Both the position numbers and the translations under genes were made by a program. Under the pieces are notes generated by a model. That model did not search any database, had not been told where the DNA came from, and saw nothing but the letters and a program-made list of their open reading frames with translations. From Micavibrio sp. UBA2705 (GTDB lineage: Bacteria > Pseudomonadota > Alphaproteobacteria > Micavibrionales > Micavibrionaceae), in contig DELD01000025.1 of assembly GCA_002354205.1 (NCBI GenBank), forward strand, positions 1 to 29,087: 29,087 bases of DNA, written 5' to 3'. Within the stretch, counting starts at the first letter, position 1, and every line of letters begins with the position of its first letter. Positions 15,300 through 24,300 of this stretch are shown one piece after another.

Positions 15300-15842
15300 A
15301 TGTCTTTATCAAAAGCAAAAAAAGCAGGGGCAATTGGCCTTATCAGCCTATCAGCAGTTTTTATGAGCGCATGTAGCTCTATCAGCCAAACGAATGCTGA
15401 TTTATTCTCAGGAATCCATGAAATTCAAACCCGCGTTGATACGTTGCAGGACGGCATGTCATTGCAAGAAGTATCCGAAAAACTTGGGGTGCACCCAAAT
15501 GTGTTTTATAAATTAGACCGCGCCGAATTGCTGCGCGCGCAATATGGTGCAGAGCCACGCATTAATGTCGATAGCGATAGATTGCAGGAGATTGGCGACG
15601 CATTAAGCCGCACCGAAGGTTATGAGATTTCATATAAAGAAATTAAAGAGTCATGGACGTTTTCAAATTTCGGCACACGGATTAAAAATACGGTTGATGG
15701 CGAGCGCATGAAAGTTGTGTTCATCTTTCAGGATGGCAAATTAAGCGAAACCGTCGCTTCGGGCGGCCCTGTCAATGATGTTGATCGCGATTCTATTGTG
15801 CCTAAACCAGCGGAGCTTGTTAAGTTCGGGCGCAGTTTATAA
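15300..15842 (+). CDS. Probable BamE/SmpA-like outer-membrane lipoprotein
   Basis: A 180 aa protein with a lipoprotein signal: basic KAKKAG, a hydrophobic core LISLSAVFM and a lipobox ending SAC with acylated Cys25. The -3 residue is Met, which is not the usual Leu. The mature part has LQDGMSLQEVSEKLGVHPNVFYKL, matching the L..GMS..EV...LG pattern of the SmpA/BamE fold, followed by a region ending in strands MKVVFIFQDGKLSETVASGG, also BamE-like. Family placement is by pattern only. AGGGAGAG precedes the start. A long hairpin terminator follows at 15911. Confidence 0.65.
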   Translation: MSLSKAKKAGAIGLISLSAVFMSACSSISQTNADLFSGIHEIQTRVDTLQDGMSLQEVSEKLGVHPNVFYKLDRAELLRAQYGAEPRINVDSDRLQEIGDALSRTEGYEISYKEIKESWTFSNFGTRIKNTVDGERMKVVFIFQDGKLSETVASGGPVNDVDRDSIVPKPAELVKFGRSL

Positions 15843-15877
15843 ATCAAAAAAAGAAAAGATAAGAATTATGTGGGGAA

Positions 15878-15901
15878 GGGCGGTGTTTAAATGCACTGCC
15901 C
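15878..15901 (+). repeat. Small hairpin after the lipoprotein gene
   Basis: GGGCGGTG and CACTGCCC pair over 8 bp with one G-T across an 8-base loop. No T-run follows, so it is probably an mRNA 3' structure upstream of the true terminator. Confidence 0.35.
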
Positions 15902-15910
15902 GCATAAAAT

Positions 15911-15945
15911 AAAGCGCCGCCTTTAATGTTTAAAGGGGCGCTTTT
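15911..15945. terminator. Bidirectional terminator
   Basis: A long stem: AAAGCGCC then a bulged G then CCTTTAA, pairing with TTAAAGG and GGCGCTTT, with loop TGT. T-rich tracts flank it on both strands, serving the lipoprotein gene (plus) and the gene at 15974 (minus). Confidence 0.85.
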
Positions 15946-15973
15946 TATATGTTACTTCGCTTGCGTATGCTGC

Positions 15974-17305
15974 TTAGTTTTTGATTTCAGGGAAAGCTTT
16001 AAACCCTGTGGCTTTGGCAACGTCAATCTTGCGCGCAAGGTTTTGTGTGCGCTCTGCGGCCATAGCTACGCTGACAGAATCAATAGATGCAGGGTTGCGT
16101 CCATAGAGGCCAATATAATCGGTGCACATTGTACCAACCGCCTTGGACTGCTGCGGCGCGTCGTTCCATGACAGCGCCGTGGGCACAGAGAGCATTTTGA
16201 AGTTATAGCTTAAAGATGCGCGTTCTTCGCCTTCTTTTGTCGGGATAATATCTGGCGTGAAATTAACAAGCTTTACATTATCAAGGGCGATAGTTTTACG
16301 TAGCGTCCCCGTCACTTCACCTTCGAATGTGCCAGCAGATTCCGTGAAGACGGCGAGATCAATATCGCCATTTTCGAGTTTGCTGAGCATATCTGTATTG
16401 TCAGATGTTGGGATAAGCTTTACTTGTTCGCTATATTTGTTGAACAGCGCAGTATAAACTGTCATGCGGGCAAAGTCAGACCCTGTGCCGTTCCATTGCC
16501 ATGCAATGTTGATGTCTTTACCGCTTTCAAGGTCTTCGATAATGTCGGCGTAATCTGCATATACAGGGGAGGCTGACCATGCGCATTCGGGAATATCTAT
16601 TTTTTTGAGCAGCAAAGCGTAATCACCCATTTTCGCATCCGGCATGGATTTGTTGGGTGATGTATTTTTATATGCTTCCGCCACAACAGGTTCGACCAAT
16701 GATAAATGCATTTCATTGCCATCTTCGGCAAGAGTGAAGTAGTTAAATTTTGCGCCGCCCGGGCTGCTATAGCCATAGCCATATGTGCCCTCATCAGCGA
16801 GGCCTTCGGAAATGGCGTTGCCGACGTAAACGTAAGCGCCTTTGCCGATTTCAGGGCTATATGTGCCGGAATTAATGGTTGTCGCAGGTGAAGTGGCTTT
16901 AATTTCGCCTAATTCTGTATGTCTGCTGGCCTCGTCCCATTTCTGAAAACCGATAGATGCCGCAACGGAGACAATGAGGCCGACCACGACTTTATCGGTG
17001 ATGTAGCGCGGGACGTTGTAATCTTCAACAAGGTGTTCTTTGAAAAAGTAATAAGGTTGCAAAGCAGGGCCGTACCATTTTTTAAGGGCTGTGCGTTTTT
17101 CTTTTTCAAAAGCGGCTTTGGCTGCGCGGTTTTCTTCATGAACTGTTTTTTTGAAGGCATTCATAGTCGATTCAGATGGCTGGCCATGCTCTTTGATTAA
17201 ATCAATAAGCTTTTCTTCGTTTAGCCATTTATTATCATCAAGGATTTGTTGGAATTGTTCTTTTGGTAATGCAATGAATACATTTTCTCCGTCTTTATTC
17301 GCCAT
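15974..17305 (-). CDS. Membrane-anchored protein with a substrate-binding-like domain
   Basis: A 443 aa protein. Residues 1-104 are charged and helical and must be cytoplasmic; one membrane segment KVVVGLIVSVAASIGF covers about 105-120; the rest is expected in the periplasm. The C-terminal half (about 215-430) resembles a type 2 periplasmic binding fold: INIAWQWNGTGSDFARMTVYTALFNKY, then KLIPTSDNTDMLSKLENGDIDLAVF, a pattern like the TAXI/NMT1-type solute receptors. No transporter gene is adjacent, so it may be a sensor rather than a transport receptor. AAAGGTG before ATG 17305 supports the start. Family assignment is tentative. Confidence 0.6.
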   Translation of the reverse strand: MANKDGENVFIALPKEQFQQILDDNKWLNEEKLIDLIKEHGQPSESTMNAFKKTVHEENRAAKAAFEKEKRTALKKWYGPALQPYYFFKEHLVEDYNVPRYITDKVVVGLIVSVAASIGFQKWDEASRHTELGEIKATSPATTINSGTYSPEIGKGAYVYVGNAISEGLADEGTYGYGYSSPGGAKFNYFTLAEDGNEMHLSLVEPVVAEAYKNTSPNKSMPDAKMGDYALLLKKIDIPECAWSASPVYADYADIIEDLESGKDINIAWQWNGTGSDFARMTVYTALFNKYSEQVKLIPTSDNTDMLSKLENGDIDLAVFTESAGTFEGEVTGTLRKTIALDNVKLVNFTPDIIPTKEGEERASLSYNFKMLSVPTALSWNDAPQQSKAVGTMCTDYIGLYGRNPASIDSVSVAMAAERTQNLARKIDVAKATGFKAFPEIKN

Positions 17306-17471
17306 GATTTTACACCTTTATTTTAACGCAATGCTCGGGAGTATACATATCAGGTTATGTAAAGTCAAATTTGCAGTAAGGTTTTTTCTCGCTTGTACGC
17401 ATTAGAGGCGCCTCATGTTGTGGGCATTTTTCTGTTTTCTTTTTTAAGTCATTGTCTTATATGAACGATTA

Positions 17472-17500
17472 CTGACATAGTATAAGAACTTTAGTATTAA
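17472..17500 (+). promoter_or_regulatory. Probable promoter of the YTG-repeat gene
   Basis: CTGACA (17472-17477), 17 bases, TATTAA (17495-17500), 23 bases before ATG 17523. AAGGA is in the short leader. A 10-bp palindrome GAGGCGCCTC lies upstream at 17405-17414. Confidence 0.45.
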
Positions 17501-17522
17501 TTATATAGTTAAGGAAAACAAA

Positions 17523-17966
17523 ATGACTCATAATGTTTGGCCTAGAAATTTGTACACGGGCATGGGCGGCGGCATGTATACTGGCATGGGTGGTGGCATG
17601 TACACGGGCATGGGCGGCGGCATGTATACCGGCATGGGCGGTGGTTTGTACACTGGTGCAGGCGGTGGCATGTACACTGGCGCAGGCGGCGGTTTGTACA
17701 CTGGCGCAGGTGGTGGTTTGTACACTGGCGCAGGCGGTGGTTTGTACACTGGCGCAGGTGGTGGTTTGTACACTGGCGCAGGCGGTGGTTTGTACACTGG
17801 TATGGGAGGAGGAATGTATACTGGATCTGATGCAAACCCATACTCAAGTAATATCCCGCCTTGGCCTTACTTTCTTCGCGAAGTAGATAGTAGAGGGTAT
17901 GTAAATGAAGCTAAGTTAATAAGACGTTATTTACCTGAGATGTTATGGCCAGAAAACTTTTTTTAG
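17523..17966 (+). CDS. Tandem YTG(M/A)GGG(M/L) repeat protein
   Basis: A 147 aa protein with three parts. Residues 1-10 are a short leader without a signal peptide. Residues 11-98 are eleven perfect-length 8-residue repeats YTGxGGGx: four with Met at position 4, six with Ala, one with Met, followed by a broken twelfth copy YTGSDANP. Residues 107-147 are a non-repeated tail with aromatic and charged residues (PPWPYFLREVDSRGYV...KLIRRYLPEMLWPENFF). Regular Tyr-Thr-Gly and Gly triplets suggest a repeated beta-turn fold, a structural or surface protein; this is inference. The codon pattern follows the strand consistently and the frame is intact, so it is expressed rather than noise. No named function. 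Confidence 0.75.
   Translation: MTHNVWPRNLYTGMGGGMYTGMGGGMYTGMGGGMYTGMGGGLYTGAGGGMYTGAGGGLYTGAGGGLYTGAGGGLYTGAGGGLYTGAGGGLYTGMGGGMYTGSDANPYSSNIPPWPYFLREVDSRGYVNEAKLIRRYLPEMLWPENFF
17553..17816 (+). repeat. Eleven 24-bp tandem repeats in the YTG-repeat gene
   Basis: The repeats keep an exact 24-bp period with no frame change. Neighbouring copies in the Ala block (from about 17680) are almost identical at the base level, suggesting recent copy-number change. Open frames on the other strand and in other frames here are artefacts of the repeat. Confidence 0.9.
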
Positions 17967-18000
17967 GCGTTGCAGGCTCACCCCTTTTTTTATTAGGAAG

Positions 18001-18297
18001 TTAAATATACTGTTTAAGCGCCGCCATGACGAGGCTGGATACGATGAAAAAATTGGTGAAAAGTACGATTGTAATAACGCTGGTTTTCCATTGGCTGGAA
18101 AGCTGTAAGCAGGCTTTGAACATAAAGAAGTTCGCCGCCGTTGTGATGGCTAGCGCAGCAATGTGGTTTTCTAAGCCATAGCGCACAGGTACCCATGACA
18201 AAATATAAACGGAAAGCGCCGTAAGGCTAAACAGCGCACCGAGTATAAAATGAAGCCGTCTATAACGGCGCGTGGCATGGTTTAAAAGAAGCTGCAT
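18001..18297 (-). CDS. Small membrane protein, 98 aa
   Basis: Three hydrophobic segments: about residues 17-36 (FILGALFSLTALSVYILSWV), 46-65 (AALAITTAANFFMFKACLQL) and 73-92 (VITIVLFTNFFIVSSLVMAA). The N-terminus is basic (RRYRR), so it probably faces the cytoplasm. No family recognised. It starts 44 bp after the uvrA stop on the same strand with no terminator between, so it may be read through from the SOS promoter. Confidence 0.65.
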   Translation of the reverse strand: MQLLLNHATRRYRRLHFILGALFSLTALSVYILSWVPVRYGLENHIAALAITTAANFFMFKACLQLSSQWKTSVITIVLFTNFFIVSSLVMAALKQYI

Positions 18298-18341
18298 ATT
18301 CGATTGGCCTTAGGGTTGATATGAATGGCACATAACAGCCT

Positions 18342-21173
18342 TTATAACATTTCCTTGAGGAACTGACCAGTATAGCTCTTTTTAACCTTTGCAATGTCCT
18401 CTGGCGTGCCTGTCGCGACAATCATGCCGCCACCATCACCGCCATCAGGGCCAATATCAATCACATGATCTGCGGTTTTGATGACATCTAAATTGTGCTC
18501 AATGACAATCACCGTATTACCTTGATCGACCAAACGGTGAAGAACTTCGAGGAGTTTTTTGACATCTTCGAAATGCAAGCCTGTCGTTGGTTCGTCTAAT
18601 ATGTAGAGGGTTTTCCCCGTGGCACGCTTTGATAGTTCCTTAGAGAGTTTCACGCGTTGCGCTTCGCCGCCGGATAGGGTTGTAGCGGCCTGACCAAGCT
18701 TGATATAATCAAGCCCGACGCTTTTTAAAGTTTCTAATTTGTTTGCGATTGTCGGGACGGCACTGAAAAAGTCGGCGGCTTCTTCGATAGAAAGCTCAAG
18801 CACATCGGAAATGGATTTGCCTTTATATTTGATTTCTAAAGTTTCGCGGTTGTAGCGCTTGCCTTGGCAATGCTCACAAGTGACGTAAACATCAGGCAGG
18901 AAATGCATTTCAATTTTAATCATGCCATCGCCTTGGCAGTTTTCACAGCGTCCGCCTTTAACGTTGAATGAAAAACGCCCAGGGCCGTAGCCGCGTGCTT
19001 TGGCTTCGGTCATACCCGCGAACCAATCGCGTATCGGACCAAATGCGCCAGTATAGGTCGCAGGGTTGGAACGCGGGGTTCTGCCAATCGGACTTTGGTC
19101 AATATCAATGATTTTATCAAGATGCTCTAGCCCCTTAATTTCATCATGCGGGGCGGGCGTTTCTTTGGCGCGGTTCAGCTTTTTGGCCGCGGCCTTGTAA
19201 AGTGTTTCAAGGGTCAATGTAGACTTGCCTGAACCTGATACGCCCGTGACGCAAGTAAACACCCCAAGCGGATATGACGCATCGACGTTTTGCAGGTTAT
19301 TGCCGCGCGCGCCGAGCACATCAATGCTTAATGGTTTCTTCTTTTCCATTTTTGCTGTGCGGCGCTCAGAAGGCACTTCGATTTTGCGGATGCCTTTAAG
19401 GTATTGGCCTGTAATGCTGTCTTTATGGTCAATGACTTGCTGCGGCGTACCCTCGGCGACAATTGTGCCGCCATGAATACCTGCGCCAACGCCCATATCA
19501 ATGACGTAATCGGCGCTGCGGATTGCGTCTTCATCATGTTCCACGACAATCACCGTATTGCCAAGGTCGCGCAAACGTACCAATGTTTCAAGCAGACGGT
19601 TATTATCGCGTTGATGCAGGCCGATAGACGGCTCATCAAGCACGTAAAGCACGCCAGTAAGGCCAGAGCCAATTTGCGAAGCAAGGCGAATGCGCTGGCT
19701 TTCACCGCCTGAAAGCGTGCCAGATTTACGGCTGAGGGTCAGGTAATCTAGCCCGACATTGCGCAAGAATGTCAGGCGTTCTTGGATTTCTTTTAAAATG
19801 CGATAGGCAATTTCATTTTGCTGCTTTGTGAGGTGCTCTGGCAATTCTTGAAACCAGTTATGGGCATTCTCAATCGACATTTCGCTAATTTCGCCAATAT
19901 GTTTGGCTTGAATTTTAATCGCGCGCGTTTCTTCTTTAAGGCGGTATCCGCCGCATTCTTTACAGGGGGATGCGCTTTGGTATTTGGCAAGGTCTTCGCG
20001 AACGCTGACGCTATCTGATTCAATGATGCGGCGGCGCAGTGATGTAATCACGCCCTCAAAAGGCTTAGTGGAGCTAAATTCGCGGCTTTTATCTTTATAG
20101 ACGAATGTTAAGGGGAAATCTGTGCCATAAAGCAGGGCTTTCTGTGCGTCTTCTGATAAATCACGCCAAGGTGTGTTCATATCGTGGTCATAAGCTTTGG
20201 CAACGGTTTCTAAGGCCTGCATGTAATAAGGCGCAAAGCTTTTTGACCACGGCACAACCGCGCCTTCTCCAAGGCTTTTCGATTGATCAGGAATCACAAG
20301 CTCAGGGTCAAAACGTGTATGCAGCCCCAGTCCATCGCATTTAGGGCATGCGCCATGCGGGTTATTAAACGAAAACATGCGCGGTTCAATCTCGGCGATT
20401 GTAAAGCCTGACACTGGGCAGGAGAATTTTTCACTAAACAGCGTTTCTTTTTCAGTCTTGGCATCAAGAGCGAGAAGTAGCCCGCCGCTAATGCGCAAGC
20501 CCGTTTCAACGGAATCAGCAAGGCGGTTACCCATGTCTTCTTTGATAACAAGGCGGTCAATGACGATGTCTATATTATGTTTGATTTTTTTATTAAGTGT
20601 TGGAAGGTCATCCATTTCATAAAATTCACCGTCAATGCGGACGCGTTGAAAACCTTGGCGCGCGAAGTCTTGTAGCTCTTTCTTATACTCACCCTTACGG
20701 TCGCGTACGATAGGTGCAAGGACGTAAAGTTTTGTGCCTTCACCCATCGCCATTATACGATCAACCATTTGGGATGCACTTTGGCTTTCAATGGGCTTGC
20801 CTGTGGCTGGGGAATAGGGAATGCCGACCCGTGCCCAGAGCAGGCGCATATAATCATAAATCTCGGTCACTGTGCCAACGGTTGAACGTGGGTTTTTTGA
20901 TGTGGTCTTTTGTTCGATGGATATGGCAGGTGACAGGCCTTCAATTTGGTCAACATCTGGCTTTTGCATTAATTCTAAAAACTGACGCGCATAGGCAGAG
21001 AGGCTTTCAACGTAGCGGCGCTGGCCTTCGGCGTAAATGGTGTCAAAAGCAAGGGATGATTTACCAGATCCAGACAGACCCGTAATCACAATCAATTTAT
21101 CACGCGGCATAGTGACGTTAATGTTTTTCAAATTATGTTCACGTGCGCCTTGGATGGAAATCTCAGTTAGCAT
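18342..21173 (-). CDS. uvrA: Excinuclease ABC subunit A
   Basis: UvrA is the damage-recognition ATPase of nucleotide excision repair and loads UvrB. The 943 aa protein has two ABC modules: Walker A GLSGSGKSS at about residues 32-40 and VSGSGKST in the second half, signatures LSGGESQRI and LSGGEAQRV, and Cys pairs CPKCDGLG, CKECGG, CENCQGDG and CEHCQGKRY for zinc. I place the start at 21173 (MLTEISIQGAREHNLKN), where AAGGG precedes the ATG. A longer frame from 21251 would run through the LexA box at 21209-21223, which argues against it. It is divergent from the 1241 aa gene. Confidence 0.97.
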   Translation of the reverse strand: MLTEISIQGAREHNLKNINVTMPRDKLIVITGLSGSGKSSLAFDTIYAEGQRRYVESLSAYARQFLELMQKPDVDQIEGLSPAISIEQKTTSKNPRSTVGTVTEIYDYMRLLWARVGIPYSPATGKPIESQSASQMVDRIMAMGEGTKLYVLAPIVRDRKGEYKKELQDFARQGFQRVRIDGEFYEMDDLPTLNKKIKHNIDIVIDRLVIKEDMGNRLADSVETGLRISGGLLLALDAKTEKETLFSEKFSCPVSGFTIAEIEPRMFSFNNPHGACPKCDGLGLHTRFDPELVIPDQSKSLGEGAVVPWSKSFAPYYMQALETVAKAYDHDMNTPWRDLSEDAQKALLYGTDFPLTFVYKDKSREFSSTKPFEGVITSLRRRIIESDSVSVREDLAKYQSASPCKECGGYRLKEETRAIKIQAKHIGEISEMSIENAHNWFQELPEHLTKQQNEIAYRILKEIQERLTFLRNVGLDYLTLSRKSGTLSGGESQRIRLASQIGSGLTGVLYVLDEPSIGLHQRDNNRLLETLVRLRDLGNTVIVVEHDEDAIRSADYVIDMGVGAGIHGGTIVAEGTPQQVIDHKDSITGQYLKGIRKIEVPSERRTAKMEKKKPLSIDVLGARGNNLQNVDASYPLGVFTCVTGVSGSGKSTLTLETLYKAAAKKLNRAKETPAPHDEIKGLEHLDKIIDIDQSPIGRTPRSNPATYTGAFGPIRDWFAGMTEAKARGYGPGRFSFNVKGGRCENCQGDGMIKIEMHFLPDVYVTCEHCQGKRYNRETLEIKYKGKSISDVLELSIEEAADFFSAVPTIANKLETLKSVGLDYIKLGQAATTLSGGEAQRVKLSKELSKRATGKTLYILDEPTTGLHFEDVKKLLEVLHRLVDQGNTVIVIEHNLDVIKTADHVIDIGPDGGDGGGMIVATGTPEDIAKVKKSYTGQFLKEML

Positions 21174-21208
21174 AGCTACCCTTACTTTTAAAAATGCGGA
21201 ACCTGTTT

Positions 21209-21223
21209 GTTCCGTATTTGTTC
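21209..21223 (-). promoter_or_regulatory. LexA-binding SOS box of uvrA
   Basis: GTTC-N7-GTTC, a perfect match to the alphaproteobacterial LexA operator, 36 bp upstream of the uvrA start. A third half-site makes CGGAAC-N6-GTTCCG (21197-21214) with it. It sits just after the promoter at 21223-21251 and so should block transcription. Confidence 0.8.
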
Positions 21224-21251
21224 TTTTAAATGATTCGTGTGTGAAATGCAA
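21223..21251 (-). promoter_or_regulatory. Probable uvrA promoter
   Basis: On the minus strand TTGCAT (21251-21246), 17 bases, TAAAAG (21228-21223). The -10 is weak, and the LexA box touches it. Confidence 0.4.
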
Positions 21252-21339
21252 AATAGTTATTTAACCGTAAGAGTCAATTAGGGGCTTTAATTATATGTTA
21301 AATTGTGAGTGTTAGAATTTGCGCATGTAGTGTCTTTAA

Positions 21340-24300
21340 ATGGATTATTTTATGGCAGATGATAGCACGCAGAGTAGTGCGAATGATAAGACGACGCAAT
21401 GGATGAAAAACCCATATGATATTCAATATGGTTGGTGCTATACCGACCATAAGGATGGGCATGAACTGCGGCCTAAATTCCGCAATGTGGATTACATGCA
21501 GGACAAAAAATATGCATCATCCGTCGCGGCTATGCTTAAAAAAATGGGTTTGCCGCAGCCTGATGTAAGCCAGATTTATCGCGGAACACATCACGATTTA
21601 TTGTTTTTAGATAATCATGGCGTCGTCGTGCGTATTGGCCCGACCAATGTCAATGATTTGGTGCATCCTGCAATTATTCAGCCGTTAGGTTGGATTGATG
21701 ATAAGGAAAATGGAATCACCGTCGCGATTTATCCTGGGGTAGAGTTAATCAAAGGTACTATAAACAAAGATTATGCGAAAATTAAGTTGAATAATGTGCG
21801 AACAGGCTTAAGCCGTGCAGGGCATGGCACAATTGATGTAGGCATGAATAATGGTGGCGTTTCTTATGTGGAGCGTGATGGGGTTGATGTACCGGTGGCC
21901 ATTTTACTTGACCCTGATAGTTATTATAATGGCGCGGCATCCACGGGAGAATTTGGTGATGCGTTGACCCGTATTCGGGAATCGGTGCAGCGCAGCGGTG
22001 CAGGGACGAATAAATCAGATGTTTTAGGTGATGCAATAAGCTCTATATCCGAACTTGCGCAGGATATGAAAGGGTGGGAAACATTCTTTCGTACGCATCA
22101 GCCATTGCGAACACGGTTTTGGTTGTCACAAAAAGGCCGTGAAGATCAAGATACGCCAGACCCTGAATATATGAAAATGTTTTGGGATGAATGCCGCAGC
22201 CTAAAACAAAAGCCAAAAAATTATATTCAGCATAAATACACATCATATGTGAATGAAAACGGTATCACTGTTAACCGTTATAGCAGCTATGAAATTAAAA
22301 ATGCGTCTTTAGTCTCTCCGTGGACAAAAAAAGAGAGTGATCAAAAAGCGCAAAGGTTAGTGCCTGAGCATAAACAAAAAATGTTTGCCGAGATTGCTGT
22401 GGATGCCGCAGCCTATGAAAAACAGCATGCGTTCTATAAAGATAGTACAAAATTTGCTATGCAGGCGCTGAATATAAACCTTGATTGTTATGCGCATCTG
22501 AGTGAAGCGCAGCAGGCCTTACCAGAGATAAATATATTAAGACTGAACCGCGCGTTCTTTTTAGGTCATGATCTTGGCCCTTTGGTCGCTGGGTTGGGCG
22601 AGGTTTCGCTGCAGAATGATGAAGTGCAGCGCTACATAATGGATGTGTTTGATAATTATCAGATTGAACTTGATGATATTCCGGCCTCATTGGTTGATAG
22701 CCCTGCCTTTGCGTTGAAAGCGTTGCCGCAATATCATTATAGCTTTAAACAGCTTATTGAAGGGAAGCCTTATGCGCAGCAGCGTGATTTTGTTCTTGAT
22801 GCTGTGAAGATATATCCAGATGCCGCTGAGAACTTTATTGAGCTTTTTGATGATGACCCAGATTTACTTTGGGATTGCATTCGTACGAATATGAAATTTG
22901 ATCCCATGTTAAAATATAGCATTAATGCGCGGCTGGATGAAATTCCAGATGATTTGCGCACAAATGTACATTTCGCAAATCGTTATATTCAATGCTTTAA
23001 TTTTGATCGTCATGGCTATGAAGTGTTAGAGCATGTTCCCCCATCAATTGTTAAAGATAAAGCGTTTAAGGGGTTTATCTTAGAGCGTTTGAAAAACGCG
23101 CCTAGTGACGCAGAGTATTTACCTGATGTTCTGCTCGACAATCAAAAATTTATGCTTCGTGCATTGCGCGCGGAGCCAAAGGTGTTCTTTGCGCTTAAGC
23201 GTGATATGCAGAGCAATGAAACGCTCGCCCGCGCGGCGCTTTATGCTGATTATAAAAGGAAAGCTGGGGTCTGCCACGATGTGCCGCCTCAAATTGTTGA
23301 TGAGCTTTATGATGGTGGTGATAAGAAATTTAAAAAATACTTCTTTGAGTTATGTGCGGTAAATGATGTTGTCTTTTCAACTTTACCCGCCAAATATGCT
23401 GAAGATAAAGATTTTGTAATGCACGTTCTTGATTATGGCGCTAAGAATTATTTTCAACTTTCAAAAGTATTGCGCAATGATCGGGATGTTGCGGCGAAAG
23501 CGATACTGGCAGATTTAGACGACAATGGCGAACATGTCACGGCGTATTTGCCAGATGCGCTCCTCCATGATAGCGCTTTCATCATGGGGGTTCTTGCTGA
23601 AAATGAGCAGAGTTATATCTGCTTCCCTGATTTCTTGCTAGATAACCCACAACATATACCTGATATATTACGTGAGGATGTTGACGCTTTATACGCGCTC
23701 GCTAAAGCCACGTATGATGGCGCAGATATATTAACCCGTATATTCTCGCTGGACGAGCAAGTTTTGGATGATGGCATGAAAATGGAATTATCCCGTCATC
23801 TTGCTTACCAGCATCATTGGAGCCGTGATTTTATTCCTGATCATTTCTTATATGATAGCGATCATGTTGTTGAATTGCTTCATATTGACGCAGATATATA
23901 CCACGCTTTACCTGACGATGTTCAAGCAACGCCAGAGGTGATGGAAGCGGCATTGCTTAATGACGAAAGCTATGGGATGGACGTGATGAAAAAGATCCCT
24001 AAAGAGATCTTGGGCGGTCTGTCGGTCTGGGAAAATGAAGATTATTTAGAGGGGCTGACCACTGCGATTGCACGTAATGCATGGGGCTATGAACTTTTAC
24101 CGCCTGCTGTGCAGCAAGATAAAAGCTTCGTGCAAACATTGGTCGAAAAGAATAGTGATGTGTATAAAGATTTGCCTTATGAAATGAAGGCAGAGGAAAG
24201 CATTATTCATGCGGTGCTCCGGTCGTCACAAACGAATGTGATCGGTGTCGTGAGCGTTATTACATCGGCATTAGATGATGCGGCATATAATGATTTGGAC

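Noticed and set aside
17553..17816. Tandem repeats as a possible CRISPR array
   Set aside because: The copies are directly adjacent with no spacers and keep a coding frame.
17528..17886. Long open frames on both strands over the 24-bp repeats, encoding Pro-rich or Cys-rich peptides
   Set aside because: Any 24-bp repeat without stops opens several frames; only the plus frame at 17523 has a ribosome site, a promoter and a non-repeated tail.
21174..21251. Longer uvrA start at 21251
   Set aside because: It would place the LexA box and promoter inside the gene; UvrA proteins normally begin close to the sequence at 21173.
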